Source: Nitrosococcus halophilus Nc 4
GTDB taxonomy: Bacteria; Pseudomonadota; Gammaproteobacteria; Nitrosococcales; Nitrosococcaceae
Length of the DNA stretch: 64,000 nt
Reading direction: 5' to 3'
NCBI RefSeq assembly: GCF_000024725.1
Contig: NC_013960.1
Span: 1,696,261 to 1,760,260, forward strand
The position numbers and the translations under genes are program-made. This document shows, one piece after another, positions 18,915 to 28,523 of the stretch. The stretch's first letter is position 1. Each line of letters starts with the position of its first letter. The notes under the pieces were generated by a model. The model was not told the DNA's origin, did no database searches, and saw only the letters and a list, made by a program, of their open reading frames with translations.

Positions 18915-18946
18915 GTATCTATGAATAAAATATGGGGGATGTTTAG

Positions 18947-19077
18947 GAGCGAGGGGGTAGTGCTTTGCAAACCCGTTTTTCCTCCCTGAAAAAAGGGTTT
19001 GTAGGGACATCCCTGTCCCCTGGCTCCACACCATCCCCTCGCTCTAATACCTCAAAACTTTTGTCGAGAAACTTATG
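18947..19077. repeat. Intergenic hairpin repeat B, copy 1
   Basis: GAGCGAGGGG (18947-18956) pairs with CCCCTCGCTC (19035-19044), enclosing a second hairpin CAAACCC...GGGTTTG. This is followed by ACCTCAAAACTTTTGTCGAG, which matches the terminal sequence of element C. The second half recurs at 52070-52143. It fills most of the gap between czcA and the CDF gene and could also act as a terminator structure. Confidence 0.65.
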
Positions 19078-19144
19078 AGAGATAGGGTGTTCATGGCTGA
19101 CATATTAAGGCTGAAGGTATACCTGGACAACAGAGGAGTATTCC

Positions 19145-19894
19145 ATGGCAAATTGCTGTGAAGATAAAAGCTGTGAGATCACCGTTATGCGCGAACGTCA
19201 CGGACGTGTGCTGTGGGTCGTGCTCATTATTAATGCGGTCATGTTTCTTATCGAAGGTACGGCGGGTCTTATTGCTCACTCCACGTCATTGCTTGCCGAT
19301 GCCCTAGACATGCTGGGCGATGCGCTGGTGTACGGGTTCAGTCTGTTTGTCGTGGCTCGCTCGGCACGCTGGCAGGCGAGTGCGGCTTTGGTGAAGGGAA
19401 TCTTCATGCTTGCTTTTGGCCTTGGCGTGTTGGTCGAAGCCTTCTATAAGGTGTTTCATCCGATCATGCCGGGCGTGGAGACGATGGGCATCGTCGGTGC
19501 GATGGCGCTTGCGGCAAATCTTGTTTGTTTTTCCCTGCTCTACCGCCATCGGGATGATAATCTCAACATGAGTTCCACTTGGCTGTGCTCGCGAAATGAC
19601 TTGATTGCCAATATCGGAGTATTGGCGGCCGCTGGCGGCAGTTTCTTGCTTGCCTCACGCTGGCCGGATATTATCGTCGGCGGGATGATTGCCGTTCTGT
19701 TCCTCAGTTCCTCCCTCAGTGTTTTGCGGCAATCCATTCGAGTACTGCGCATGCCGCCTGATTTATCTGCTCAAGAGGTAATCCCGTGGTTGCACACGTC
19801 GCAGGCAAAGGCTGATCTTGATGAGGCAATAGCTTGGGCAGAGGAACATCCGCCAGCGGAGACGGGTTTCGATGAGTTAGAGCGCAAGATTTGA
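19145..19894 (+). CDS. Cation diffusion facilitator family transporter
   Basis: A 249-residue CDF-family membrane protein exporting divalent cations (probably Zn, possibly Co/Cd) by proton antiport. The start follows GAGGAG by seven bases. A Cys motif (NCCEDKSC) heads the protein. TM2 carries ADALDMLGDALVYG with the first Asp pair, and TM5 carries SRNDLIANIGVLAA, where the family often has HxxxD, here an Asp/Asn version known from a ZnT-like subgroup. The cytoplasmic C-terminal domain is short, ending EEHPPAETGFDELERKI. Downstream of czcBA, it complements the pump by moving cytosolic metal to the periplasm. Confidence 0.85.
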   Translation: MANCCEDKSCEITVMRERHGRVLWVVLIINAVMFLIEGTAGLIAHSTSLLADALDMLGDALVYGFSLFVVARSARWQASAALVKGIFMLAFGLGVLVEAFYKVFHPIMPGVETMGIVGAMALAANLVCFSLLYRHRDDNLNMSSTWLCSRNDLIANIGVLAAAGGSFLLASRWPDIIVGGMIAVLFLSSSLSVLRQSIRVLRMPPDLSAQEVIPWLHTSQAKADLDEAIAWAEEHPPAETGFDELERKI

Positions 19895-20154
19895 TGGTGA
19901 GGTCGGAAAAGAGGCCTGAAGCAATTCGGCTCGATCTTAATAATCCGGTAGCCCGTGTGGTTTGGGTAGGGCTTGTTCCCTAGAGGCCAACAAGAGGTAT
20001 GGCCATGTTGGTGTTTGCCTACATTTCCGTTTTATCAAGCCGTCCAAGCCCTAAAGCCTACAGGGGGCTAGTTAAAATATCTTTAATATTTGAATCAAGA
20101 AGTTAAAATCCTTAGCAGAAATCCTATCCAAAGCTGGTATGGTAAGTGCACAAG

Positions 20155-20248
20155 AGTCATTGAGCCTAAGAGGCTCAGTCAATTGAGAAAATGCCTGTTC
20201 CAACCACCGAACAGGACTACAACGGGGGCCTTCGGGCCCCCATTTTTG
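20155..20248 (+). ncRNA. Candidate structured RNA with three hairpins
   Basis: Three perfect 7 bp stems lie within 80 bases: TGAGCCT/AGGCTCA (20161-20177), CCTGTTC/GAACAGG (20194-20215) and GGGGGCC-TTCG-GGCCCCC (20224-20241), the last followed by ATTTTT. The gap 19895-20352 has no convincing gene, so this looks like a small RNA or a leader ending in a terminator. The 5' end is unknown, and I do not recognise an RNA family. Confidence 0.35.
20224..20247 (+). terminator. Rho-independent terminator
   Basis: A 7 bp all-GC stem (GGGGGCC/GGCCCCC) with a TTCG tetraloop and a T-run (ATTTTTG). A strong intrinsic terminator in the plus direction, separating the CDF gene from the second cus region. Confidence 0.85.
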
Positions 20249-20352
20249 ACGGTTCGGAAAGCCCTAATGAGCTATAATGGTGCAGGAACGCTTAATTTGA
20301 TGGCCGGGTTTATCCCTTCGATATTTTTAGCTGATTACTGAATAGAGAAGGC

Positions 20353-20736
20353 ATGCCATACCGCATCGCCCAATTTCCCTTCATTCTGCTGGCGATTTAT
20401 ATGGCCCTTGTGCCAGCAGGAGTTTCGTCTGCTATTTGTGCCAATGAGACTCCGCAAGGGGGAGCAAACAGCCCTTTTATTGATGGGATTCAGCAAGCTA
20501 CTTTAGTCAGCGAAAAATCCTTTTGTCCTAACAAAATGCCCTTAGGGAAGGGGTCCTGTAAGGAAAGTGTGAGGTGTCTTAGTCATCACTTCCAATGTAA
20601 CCATCCCCTATGGTCTCTTCCTCAAGGTTTTATGGTGTCCTCCAAGAGGGTGATCACCCCATGGGCGCTGCCTCCCGGAGTCCTCTTCTCCCAATTCCAG
20701 CCGTTTCCCCCCTTCAGACCCCCTATTTTTGCTTGA
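20353..20736 (+). CDS. Small Cys-containing exported protein upstream of second cusCBA
   Basis: A 127-residue protein with a signal peptide (FILLAIYMALVPAGVSSA) followed by a region with spaced cysteines (AICANE, KSFCPNK, GSCKES, VRCLSHHFQCNH) and a Pro/Phe-rich C-terminus (PFPPFRPPIF). No known family. It lies 250 bases upstream of cusC, with palindromic element A between them. Cys and His residues suggest metal binding outside the cytoplasm. Third member of the set of small exported proteins placed before RND operons in this window. Confidence 0.55.
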   Translation: MPYRIAQFPFILLAIYMALVPAGVSSAICANETPQGGANSPFIDGIQQATLVSEKSFCPNKMPLGKGSCKESVRCLSHHFQCNHPLWSLPQGFMVSSKRVITPWALPPGVLFSQFQPFPPFRPPIFA

Positions 20737-20864
20737 GAAATTGATTCCTACCGGGGCGTAAAGGGTGAGGCCTTACCCACCCCTGCGGTGAACCGTTAAA
20801 GTTTTGAGAATACGGGGTCCTAGGAGCTCTAGCCTGAATGTGTGCTGGCCCATCTGCTGCCACA

Positions 20865-20939
20865 TTGATGCGCGCCTTCCCTGGCACGCCCCCTGAGGGC
20901 CTCCTCCGGAGGTCCCGATTCGCTCCCGGCGAATCAGTC
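20865..20939 (-). repeat. Palindromic element A, copy 5 (intergenic)
   Basis: A full copy with all three hairpins, on the minus strand reading [13 protein letters not shown] in an unused frame. It ends just upstream of the cusC start region, so it may lie in the 5' leader of cusC. Confidence 0.85.
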
Positions 20940-20989
20940 GGGTGGGCCAATATCCGTATAGGATCAGTGCACTTCCAGGAAATAAGGAG

Positions 20990-22456
20990 ATGTTTAAGAT
21001 TAAAAAATTTTTAGCCTATTTAATGGCAAATACATTCAGTAAGTGGGTGTTTCTATATGCCGGGGCAGGTGGGTTGTGGGCCTTTTCAATAGTAGCTTTA
21101 GCAGAATCAAATTTACCCGCCTTCAAAGGGATGGAGGATACGCCTCCTCCTTGGCATGCCTCCGGCGGGCATTCTTCGGATATCCCGAGTCCCTCCCAGC
21201 GCATGAGTGAAGAACCCGCTGCAGTCCTTGGGAGGGAGGGAGCGGAGAGGGAGTTGGGTTTGCAAACCGCCATAGAGACGGCACTCCAGGACAATCCAGG
21301 CCTTGCAGAGATGCGGACCCGGGCTGAGGCCATGGCCGCCATTCCCTCCCAGGTGGGGACCCTGCCTGATCCGGTCATCAGTTTCAATGCCTTGAATCTC
21401 CCGGTTGATACCTTCGATCGCAGTCAGGAGGCCATGACCCAGTTGCAAGTTGGGATCAGCCAGGAGTTTCCCTTCCCCGGTAAGCTTGGGTTGCGGCAGA
21501 GTGCGGCGGAATATGAAGCTGCGGCTGCCCGCCATGATGTGCGTGAGATGCGGTTGCTGCTTACGCGTGATGTGAAGCAGACCTGGTGGAATTTGTTCTA
21601 TTTGGACCAAGCCTTGGAAACAGTGAAGCGTAACCAGGAATTAATGCGCCAGTTTGTGGAAATTGCTCAAACCAAGTATCGGGTGGGGCAGGGTCTGCAA
21701 CAGGATGTCCTGCTGGCCCAGGTGGAATTGTCCAAACTCTTGGATCTGGAAGTGCGGCTCACGGCCTTGCGCCGTACCGGGGAAGCGCGTCTGAATGCCC
21801 TCTTGAACTGGCCGACAGATAGTAAGCTGCGTCTTCCTCGGGGGGTGGAAACCGAATTACAACCCCTTGCGCCGGAGGAAACCTGGCAACGCCAGGCAGA
21901 GAAAAATCGGCCTTTGCTCGCGGCTGAGGAACAGCGGGTTGAAGCCGCCCGTGAACGTTTGGATTTAGCCCAAAAAGATTATTTCCCCGACTTTAAGCTG
22001 GGCGCGGCCTATGGCTTTCGCAGCGGAGATGACCCTTTGCGCCGAGAGCCCCGTGCCGATTTTGCCACCTTCATGCTCAGCATGAAGGTGCCTCTTTATT
22101 TCGGCCGCAAGCAAGCCAAGGCCGTGGACCAGCGTTCAAGTGAAGTGCTCCAACAAATCTTCGCCTTTCAAGATAGGCGGCAGCAAGTACGCCGGGAAAT
22201 CTCTACCGCCCTGGCCGACTACCGGCAAGCCCGGGAGCAGTTTCTCCTGTTCAAAACGGGGATTATCCCCCAGGCGCGGCAAACAGTGGCCTCCATGCTG
22301 GCCGGGTTCCAGGTGAACAAGGTGGATTTTTTGAATTTGGTCAGTGCCCAGATCACCCTCTACAACTTCGAAACCGAGTACTGGAAGGTGTTAGCTGAGG
22401 CTTACCAGGCCCTAGCGGCTTTAAGCGCCGCCATTGGTGAGGAACAGATTAGATGA
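20990..22456 (+). CDS. cusC: Outer-membrane efflux protein, CusC/TolC family (second copy)
   Basis: TolC-family outer-membrane channel of the second Cu/Ag-type pump. The start is uncertain: the frame opens at ATG 20942 at the edge of element A, while ATG 20990 (MFKIKKFLAYL) has AAGGAG directly adjacent, unusually close. ATG 21023 is another option. The N-terminus has a hydrophobic signal (WVFLYAGAGGLWAFSIVALA) and a long linker. OEP features: FPFPGKLGLRQSAAEYEA and the later DYFPDFKLGAAYGFRSGDD. It ends in an ATGA overlap with cusB, so translation is coupled. Confidence 0.88.
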   Translation: MFKIKKFLAYLMANTFSKWVFLYAGAGGLWAFSIVALAESNLPAFKGMEDTPPPWHASGGHSSDIPSPSQRMSEEPAAVLGREGAERELGLQTAIETALQDNPGLAEMRTRAEAMAAIPSQVGTLPDPVISFNALNLPVDTFDRSQEAMTQLQVGISQEFPFPGKLGLRQSAAEYEAAAARHDVREMRLLLTRDVKQTWWNLFYLDQALETVKRNQELMRQFVEIAQTKYRVGQGLQQDVLLAQVELSKLLDLEVRLTALRRTGEARLNALLNWPTDSKLRLPRGVETELQPLAPEETWQRQAEKNRPLLAAEEQRVEAARERLDLAQKDYFPDFKLGAAYGFRSGDDPLRREPRADFATFMLSMKVPLYFGRKQAKAVDQRSSEVLQQIFAFQDRRQQVRREISTALADYRQAREQFLLFKTGIIPQARQTVASMLAGFQVNKVDFLNLVSAQITLYNFETEYWKVLAEAYQALAALSAAIGEEQIR

Positions 22457-23838
22457 GTAAACAGACGGCGATGATTATCGCACTGGTCTCCTTAATCGCT
22501 CTGGCGGTGGGGGCGGGCGGCGGTTATTGGGTCGCTACCCAGTGGGCGCTGAAGAGGGCAGTGCCGGCCTCGGAGAAACCAGCTAAACAACCGCTCTTTT
22601 ACCGCCATCCGATGAATCCGGAAATTACCTCACCGGTTCCGGCCAAGGATACCATGGGAATGGATTACGTCCCCGTTTACCCAGACGAAGAAGAGCGCGG
22701 CAAAGGGCCTGCGGGCATGGTGAAGATCGACCCGGTCACCGTGCAGAATATTGGGGTGCGGACCGCCACTGCGGAGCGCCGCACCCTAACCCGTATCATA
22801 CGGGCGGTCGGGCGGGTCGATTACGATGAAGAACTCCTGGCACGGCCCCATCCTAAAACCGAGGGCTGGATCGAGAAACTGTTTGTTGACGAAACAGGCG
22901 CCAAGGTACAAAAAAATGAGCGGTTGCTCAGCCTCTATTCGCCGCAACTGGTGGCCACCCAGCAGGAATATCTCCTCGCCCTGCGTAATTTGGAGACCCT
23001 TAAGGCGAGTCCTTACCCGGATATTCGTCAAGGGGCGGAGGAATTGGTCCAGAGCGCCCGGGAACGGCTCCAATTATTGGATGTGCCGGAACATCAGATC
23101 CGCGAGCTGGAACAGGTTGAAAAGATCCAAAAAAATCTGCACATCCATTCCCCTTTCCATGGAGTGGTGCTCAACATTGGCGCCCGTGAAGGCCAATATG
23201 TGACGCCCCAAACGGAGCTCTATGTACTAGCCGATCTTTGCCAGGTGTGGGTTTATGTGGATGTTTATGAATATGAATTGCCTTGGGTCAAGGTGGGGGA
23301 TGAGGCCGAGATGCGTGTCGCTGCCGTTCCCGGTCGAATTTTTCACGGTACGGTCGCTTATATTTATCCCTACCTAGAGAAACAAACCCGCACTGTCCAA
23401 TTGCGTCTGGAATTTGATAATTCTGATCTACTGCTGAAGCCGGAGATGTTTGCCAATGTGACCATTCATGCCAGCAAGCAGGTGGATGCAGTGGTGGTGC
23501 CGGAGGCGGCCATTGTCCGCTCCGGCACCCGGGAGCAGGTGTTCGTCGTGCGTGGGCCCGGCAAATTTGAACCCCGGGAGGTGAAGATTGGGGTCTCCGC
23601 CGAGGGTTTCACCGAAATTTTGGAGGGACTCAAACCCGGTGAGGAGGTGGTGACCTCCAGTCAGTTTCTCATCGACTCCGAGTCCAAGCTGCGGGAGGCT
23701 ACCGCCAAAATGAAAGAACCCAAATTAGGGGCGATAACCGCCGAAAAGCAGGAACAGAGCGCCGACAAAAATGACCCCGGGATAAAGGAAGGACCTGCCA
23801 GGGATAAGCATACCCCCCAGACCCATTCAGCCCCCTAG
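22453..23838 (+). CDS. cusB: Membrane fusion protein, CusB type with heavy-metal-binding domain
   Basis: A 461-residue adaptor protein. After a signal anchor (MIIALVSLIALAVGAGGGYW) comes a heavy-metal-binding (HMBD) motif YRHPMNPEITSPVPAKDTMGMDYVPVY, split here as YRHPMNPEI and DTMGMDYVPVY with Met ligands, at about residues 50-78, typical of CusB proteins. The lipoyl, hairpin and barrel domains follow (KTEGWIEKLFVDETGAKV; VWVYVDVYEYELPWVKVGD). The C-terminal tail is charged and His-containing (DKHTPQTHSAP). It is coupled to cusC by ATGA and followed by cusA after 8 bases. Confidence 0.9.
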   Translation: MSKQTAMIIALVSLIALAVGAGGGYWVATQWALKRAVPASEKPAKQPLFYRHPMNPEITSPVPAKDTMGMDYVPVYPDEEERGKGPAGMVKIDPVTVQNIGVRTATAERRTLTRIIRAVGRVDYDEELLARPHPKTEGWIEKLFVDETGAKVQKNERLLSLYSPQLVATQQEYLLALRNLETLKASPYPDIRQGAEELVQSARERLQLLDVPEHQIRELEQVEKIQKNLHIHSPFHGVVLNIGAREGQYVTPQTELYVLADLCQVWVYVDVYEYELPWVKVGDEAEMRVAAVPGRIFHGTVAYIYPYLEKQTRTVQLRLEFDNSDLLLKPEMFANVTIHASKQVDAVVVPEAAIVRSGTREQVFVVRGPGKFEPREVKIGVSAEGFTEILEGLKPGEEVVTSSQFLIDSESKLREATAKMKEPKLGAITAEKQEQSADKNDPGIKEGPARDKHTPQTHSAP

Positions 23839-23846
23839 GAGGTAAG

Positions 23847-26800
23847 ATGATTAAGTTTATTATCGATGCCTCCTTCCGGAATAAGTTTCTGGTGCTGATT
23901 GCCGCGCTGCTGCTGGTGGCCGTGGGTCTCTGGACCCTAAAAAACACCCCCCTGGATGCGATCCCGGACCTTTCCGATGTCCAGGTGATTGTGTTTACCG
24001 AATATCCGGGGCAGGCGCCCCAGGTGGTGGAAGATCAGGTCACGTATCCCCTGACTACCGCCATGTTGGCGGTGCCCTATGCCAAGGTGGTGCGGGGGTA
24101 TTCCTTCTTCGGCCTTTCTTTTGTCTACATCATCTTCGAAGATGGCACCGACATGTACTGGGCCCGTTCCCGGGTGCTGGAGTACCTCAACTATGTCCGC
24201 GGCAGGCTCCCGGCGGGAATCAATCCTTCTTTAGGGCCCGATGCCACGGGGGTAGGCTGGGTCTACGAGTATGCTTTGGTGGATCGGAGTGGAAAACACG
24301 ATCTGGCCCAATTGCGCACCATCCAGGACTGGTATCTGCGCTATCCGCTACAGACGGTCCCAGGCGTGGCTGAAGTGGCCTCCATCGGGGGATTTGTCAA
24401 GCAGTATCAGGTGGAGGTGGACCCTAACGCCTTGCTGGCTTACCACATCCCCCTCTCCAAGGTGAAGCAGGCCATCCAACGCTCCAATAAGGATGTGGGC
24501 GGACGCCTAGTGGAAATGGCTGAGACCGAATATATGGTTCGCGGTCTAGGCTATATCCAGTCCATTGAAGATATCAACAACATCCCGGTGGGGGTGGATA
24601 GGCAAGGCACGCCTATCCGTATCGCAGATGTGGCCCATGTCCACTTAGGGCCTGAGTTGCGCCGCGGCCTGGCCGAACTCAATGGGGAAGGGGAAGTGGC
24701 CGGTGGGGTGGTGGTCATGCGTTATGGGGAAAATGCCCTGGCCACTATCCAGCGGGTGCGGGCCAAGCTGGAGCAATTAAAGCAGGCGTTGCCGGAAGGG
24801 GTGGAAATCGTACCCGTGTACGATCGGGGTGCGCTTATCGAGCGGGCGGTGGACAGTCTCCAGGAGACCCTCCTTCAGGAGGTGATCATCGTCAGCCTCG
24901 TCCTTGGGCTCTTTCTATTCCATCTCCGTTCTTCTTTGGTGGCCATTTTGGCTTTGCCTATGGCGGTCCTCATCGCCTTTATTATCATGAAAGGGCAGGG
25001 ACTCAACGCTAACATCATGTCTTTGGGGGGCATTGCCATTACCATCGGGGCCATGGTGGATGCCGCTGTCGTGATGATTGAAAATGCCCATAAGCATCTG
25101 GAGCGCGCCGCCCGGGACAAAGGTAGCCCCCTGACCCGCCATGAGCGCTGGGCGACAGTAGAGGTCGCCGCCAAAGAGGTGGGGCCGGCGCTATTTTTCT
25201 CCCTGGCCATCATGACCGTGTCTTATTTGGCCATCTTCACCCTCGAAGCTCAGGAAGGCAGGATGTTTAAGCCCCTGGCCTTCACCGCGACTTATACCAT
25301 GGCGGCCGGGGCAGTTCTTGCCATTACTTTGGTTCCCTTGCTGATGGGGTATTTCATTCGGGGCAAGATCCTGCCGGAGAAAAAAAACCCGGCTAATCGT
25401 CTCCTGCATTTCCTGTTTGCGCCGGCAGTCCGTCAGGCTTTGCGTTTTCACAAAACTACACTGGTTATTGCTTTTATTTTACTTGGAGCGACCCTTTATC
25501 CAGTAGCTAAAACCGGCAGTGAGTTCATGCCGCCCCTGGATGAAGGGGATATTCTTTACATGCCTAGCGCCTATCCGGGCATCTCCATCACCAAAGCCAA
25601 GGAGGTGTTGCAGCAGACTGATAAGATCTTGAGCACTTTTCCCGAGGTCCATCGTGTCTTCGGCAAAGCGGGGCGGGCGGAGACCGCCACCGATCCGGCG
25701 CCCCTTTCCATGTTTGAGACCACAGTGCAGCTCAAGCCCAAGGAAGAATGGCCGGATCCCAGCAAAACGACCAAAGAATTGATGGATGAAATGGATGCCG
25801 CTATCCAGTTTCCAGGGATTACCAACGCCTGGACCATGCCCATCAAAACCCGGATTGATATGCTGTCTACGGGGATCAAAACCCCTGTGGGGATCAAGGT
25901 GAACGGACCGGATCTGGCGGTGTTGGAACAGGTGGCCGGCGACATCGAGCGGACGCTGAAGGGGCTTCCGGAGACCTTATCCGCTTTCGGGGATAAAGCC
26001 GCCGGGGGCTACTACTTGGATTTCGAGATTTCTCGCGAGGAGGCGGCCCGCTATGGGCTGACTATGGGGGATGTACAAGATGTGATCCAGACCGCCATTG
26101 GTGGCATGAAGGTGACGGAAACCGTAGAGGGGCTGGAACGTTATCCGGTGAATCTGCGCTATCCCCGGGAGCTGCGCGACAATCTGACCCAACTGAAACG
26201 AACTTTGATCCCCACCCCCACCGGCACCCAAATCCCTTTGTCTCAAGTGGCTGATCTCCGGTTACATCGAGGTCCGCCTGTGATCAAGAGCGAGAACTCC
26301 CGGCCTAATGCCTGGGTGTATGTGGATATCAAATCCTCGGATGTGGGGGGCTATGTGGCTAAAGCCAAGGAGGTGGTGCAGCGGGAAGTTGATATCCCAC
26401 CCGGCTACACTTTGAGTTGGTCGGGTCAGTATGAGTACATGGCGCGGGCGGCCGAGCGGTTGCAGATTGTGGTGCCGTTGACCCTGTTGATAATTTTTTT
26501 GCTGCTGTACCTTAACTTCCGCAGTATTACTGAACCGCTGCTCGTGATGGGCTTTATTCCCTTCAACCTCATCGGTGGTTTCTGGTTGCTGTATTGGCTA
26601 GATTTCAATCTGTCTGTAGCGGTAGCGGTGGGATTCATTGCCTTGGCGGGTATGGGGGCTGAAACGGCGGTGCTAAAATTGACCTTTATCGACCAGGAAC
26701 TGGCCCAGCGCCGTCAAGCCAAGCTAAAAAAGCGCCAGGAGGGAGAAAATGCGCCTCCTTCCTCCAAGGTTCTGCGCTTGTCGTCCAAGGAGATCATGTC

Positions 26801-27158
26801 GGCGGCTTATGCGGGGACGATGGGCCGGGTACGTCCTGTCTTCATGGCTGATTTTTCCACCATCGCCGGTCTCTTGCCTATCATGTGGAGCTCGGGCACC
26901 GGAGCCGAGACCATGCAACGAATTGCCGCCCCCCATGGTGGGTGGCTTGGTCAGCGTCATGATCATGAACCTGTTGGTATTGCCGGTGTTTTATGGGGTG
27001 ATCTTGCAGGTTCAGGAAAGGTTTCGCGGAAGGTGAAAAGTGGATTTTGGAAAAAAACTAGTCTCCGAGCATTGTTTAGAAGTGCTTTAGTATTTTGCAC
27101 TCTGAGGTTTATTCCCTGCTTGTGTAATGGATTGAGTTTAAACCTCAGGGATCGCTAG
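23847..27158 (+). CDS. cusA: Heavy-metal RND pump, CusA type, frameshifted at C-terminus
   Basis: Proton-driven Cu(I)/Ag(I)-type exporter preceded by a strong AGGAGGTAAG. It has IPDLSDVQVIVFTEYPG, the proton-relay Asp D405 in GAMVDAAVVMIENAHK and the Met-containing segment DMLSTGIKTPVGIKVNG as in E. coli CusA. Homology holds to GAETMQRIAAP. There a run of six C (26929-26934) shifts the frame and yields an unrelated tail of about 75 residues ending at 27158. The expected ending, MVGGLVSVMIMNLLVLPVFY, is in the +1 frame and stops at 27036. With five C the protein would be about 1062 residues. The last helix is thus lost as sequenced; it may be a sequencing error or a slippage-prone run. Confidence 0.88.
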   Translation: MIKFIIDASFRNKFLVLIAALLLVAVGLWTLKNTPLDAIPDLSDVQVIVFTEYPGQAPQVVEDQVTYPLTTAMLAVPYAKVVRGYSFFGLSFVYIIFEDGTDMYWARSRVLEYLNYVRGRLPAGINPSLGPDATGVGWVYEYALVDRSGKHDLAQLRTIQDWYLRYPLQTVPGVAEVASIGGFVKQYQVEVDPNALLAYHIPLSKVKQAIQRSNKDVGGRLVEMAETEYMVRGLGYIQSIEDINNIPVGVDRQGTPIRIADVAHVHLGPELRRGLAELNGEGEVAGGVVVMRYGENALATIQRVRAKLEQLKQALPEGVEIVPVYDRGALIERAVDSLQETLLQEVIIVSLVLGLFLFHLRSSLVAILALPMAVLIAFIIMKGQGLNANIMSLGGIAITIGAMVDAAVVMIENAHKHLERAARDKGSPLTRHERWATVEVAAKEVGPALFFSLAIMTVSYLAIFTLEAQEGRMFKPLAFTATYTMAAGAVLAITLVPLLMGYFIRGKILPEKKNPANRLLHFLFAPAVRQALRFHKTTLVIAFILLGATLYPVAKTGSEFMPPLDEGDILYMPSAYPGISITKAKEVLQQTDKILSTFPEVHRVFGKAGRAETATDPAPLSMFETTVQLKPKEEWPDPSKTTKELMDEMDAAIQFPGITNAWTMPIKTRIDMLSTGIKTPVGIKVNGPDLAVLEQVAGDIERTLKGLPETLSAFGDKAAGGYYLDFEISREEAARYGLTMGDVQDVIQTAIGGMKVTETVEGLERYPVNLRYPRELRDNLTQLKRTLIPTPTGTQIPLSQVADLRLHRGPPVIKSENSRPNAWVYVDIKSSDVGGYVAKAKEVVQREVDIPPGYTLSWSGQYEYMARAAERLQIVVPLTLLIIFLLLYLNFRSITEPLLVMGFIPFNLIGGFWLLYWLDFNLSVAVAVGFIALAGMGAETAVLKLTFIDQELAQRRQAKLKKRQEGENAPPSSKVLRLSSKEIMSAAYAGTMGRVRPVFMADFSTIAGLLPIMWSSGTGAETMQRIAAPHGGWLGQRHDHEPVGIAGVLWGDLAGSGKVSRKVKSGFWKKTSLRALFRSALVFCTLRFIPCLCNGLSLNLRDR
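27102..27148. terminator. Possible bidirectional terminator hairpin
   Basis: CTGAGGTTTA (27102-27111) and TAAACCTCAG (27139-27148) form a perfect 10 bp stem with a 27-base loop between the convergent cusA and the minus-strand gene at 27145. No T-run follows, so the call is weak. Confidence 0.3.
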
Positions 27159-27657
27159 TTGTTGATGCTGCTTTTCTGCGCTCGATATGGTCGGCGATAA
27201 GAAAGGCATCCATGATTTCGAGTTTAACTTCCGTACCGATATCCAGGTCCTTGCTATATTTACGTTGAATAGCCTCCAGGTTAATGGGGTAAACTGTTCC
27301 GGTAACCGCCACTTCAGACTCAGTCTCTACCGTGAGACCGCTTTCAATTAAACTCGTCGGGATCACGACGACGATCTCATCATTGAAAAAGCCACCGCTT
27401 TCCAGCGTAAAGGTGCGTGGGGTCTGGGAAGCAAGGCTTTTTTTGATTTTACCTGCTACGGTGACGGTTTGACCGTGGTAGCGAGCGGCTTCATCCAGAA
27501 GTGATTCCACATTCTCTACAACCTGCGGTGCAGTATTCCCTTCTTGTCCAGTGGCTTGCGCCAAGCCTGGCACTGAAAAAGTTGTTAGTAAAATGGCAAC
27601 TGTGATCGCTTGGGTCCCACTCCATAAGCGAGTTATTGATTTTACTAATTTAGTCAT
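27145..27657 (-). CDS. Exported protein, OB-fold-like, unknown function
   Basis: A 170-residue protein with a signal peptide cleaved near GLAQATG. The mature part has a pattern seen in OB-fold proteins: YHGQTVTVAGKIKKSL, then FTLESGGFFNDEIVVVIP, and VAVTGTVYPINLEAIQRKY. This resembles small periplasmic proteins that test or bind ligands through an OB barrel, but no name can be given. It converges on the second cusA. The 500 bases upstream (27658-28153) are AT-rich, and I see no gene there, although the promoter should lie in this stretch. Confidence 0.6.
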   Translation of the reverse strand: MTKLVKSITRLWSGTQAITVAILLTTFSVPGLAQATGQEGNTAPQVVENVESLLDEAARYHGQTVTVAGKIKKSLASQTPRTFTLESGGFFNDEIVVVIPTSLIESGLTVETESEVAVTGTVYPINLEAIQRKYSKDLDIGTEVKLEIMDAFLIADHIERRKAASTTSDP

Positions 27658-28207
27658 GCTTTTAAATATCTCGACAAAATTTTTATATTTATTGAAATAT
27701 AATTGTTATTAAAACTTGTATAGAAGAGATTAAAAAGAAGTTCAAGAAAATATTACTCTAGAAGTTCAGGCGAAAGTTAATTGCTTTGGTTTGAAACTAT
27801 ATTAAAGATAAGATCGATTTTCTTTAGTGCCAAAAAAGATTAGCTCTAACGCATTAAAGTAAACAAAATTATCTAATTATCTATTGAAGTCGAGTGATAT
27901 GCCTAATTAAAAGAATTTGGGATATTCAAGCCTTCAAATCTCCATAGCCTCACTTCGTTATCATTGAATACATAAACCTATATTCGCTATATGTTAAATC
28001 CATGAAACAAAGTCAAAATATTTTTTGTTTCTCTATATAAAAACCTCGACACCGCGAAGAAAATTTACTATTTAAGTTTTGGTGGAATCACTATGCTTTT
28101 ATCTGGGTTTAAACTAACCAAAAGTATAAAAATTTTTTAAAAATGAAAAAATTTTGGATAAAACAAATAAGCAGGAGTGTGCCCAGGCAAGGGAGGAAAA
28201 AAAAGAG

Positions 28208-28498
28208 ATGAAAGAACGCTTCCTGAGGGGGATATTGTGGATAGGCATGTTTAGTTTTACTAGTACTGTTTCCAGCGCTGGTGTTAACAACGAAAACCCC
28301 GTGGGTTGGGACCAACGGCTCAGGGTGGAAGCGGCCACGGATGTAAATCCGGATCCGAACATTGTTGAGGTCTATCTCACAGCGCAAGAGACGGAGGTAG
28401 AAGTTCTGCCTGGCGTAATGACCACCGTCTGGGCTTATAACGGCCAAGTGCCTGGACCACGGATCGAGGCCAATGTGGGCGACACACTCAATTTGTGA
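28208..28498 (+). pseudogene. Multicopper oxidase, N-terminal fragment
   Basis: From ATG 28208, preceded by GGGAGG, the frame encodes a signal peptide (GILWIGMFSFTSTVSSA) and the beginning of a type-3 cupredoxin domain of a multicopper oxidase: VEVYLTAQETEVEVLPGVMT, WAYNGQVPGPRIEANVGDTL. The copper ligands, which lie further on (HxH), are missing. The frame stops at 28498, next to an IS200/IS605-like remnant, and no continuation is found behind it. A multicopper oxidase would fit the copper-resistance context, but this copy cannot work. Confidence 0.75.
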
Positions 28499-28523
28499 AT
28501 TTATGGGGTCGTAAGACAAAACA

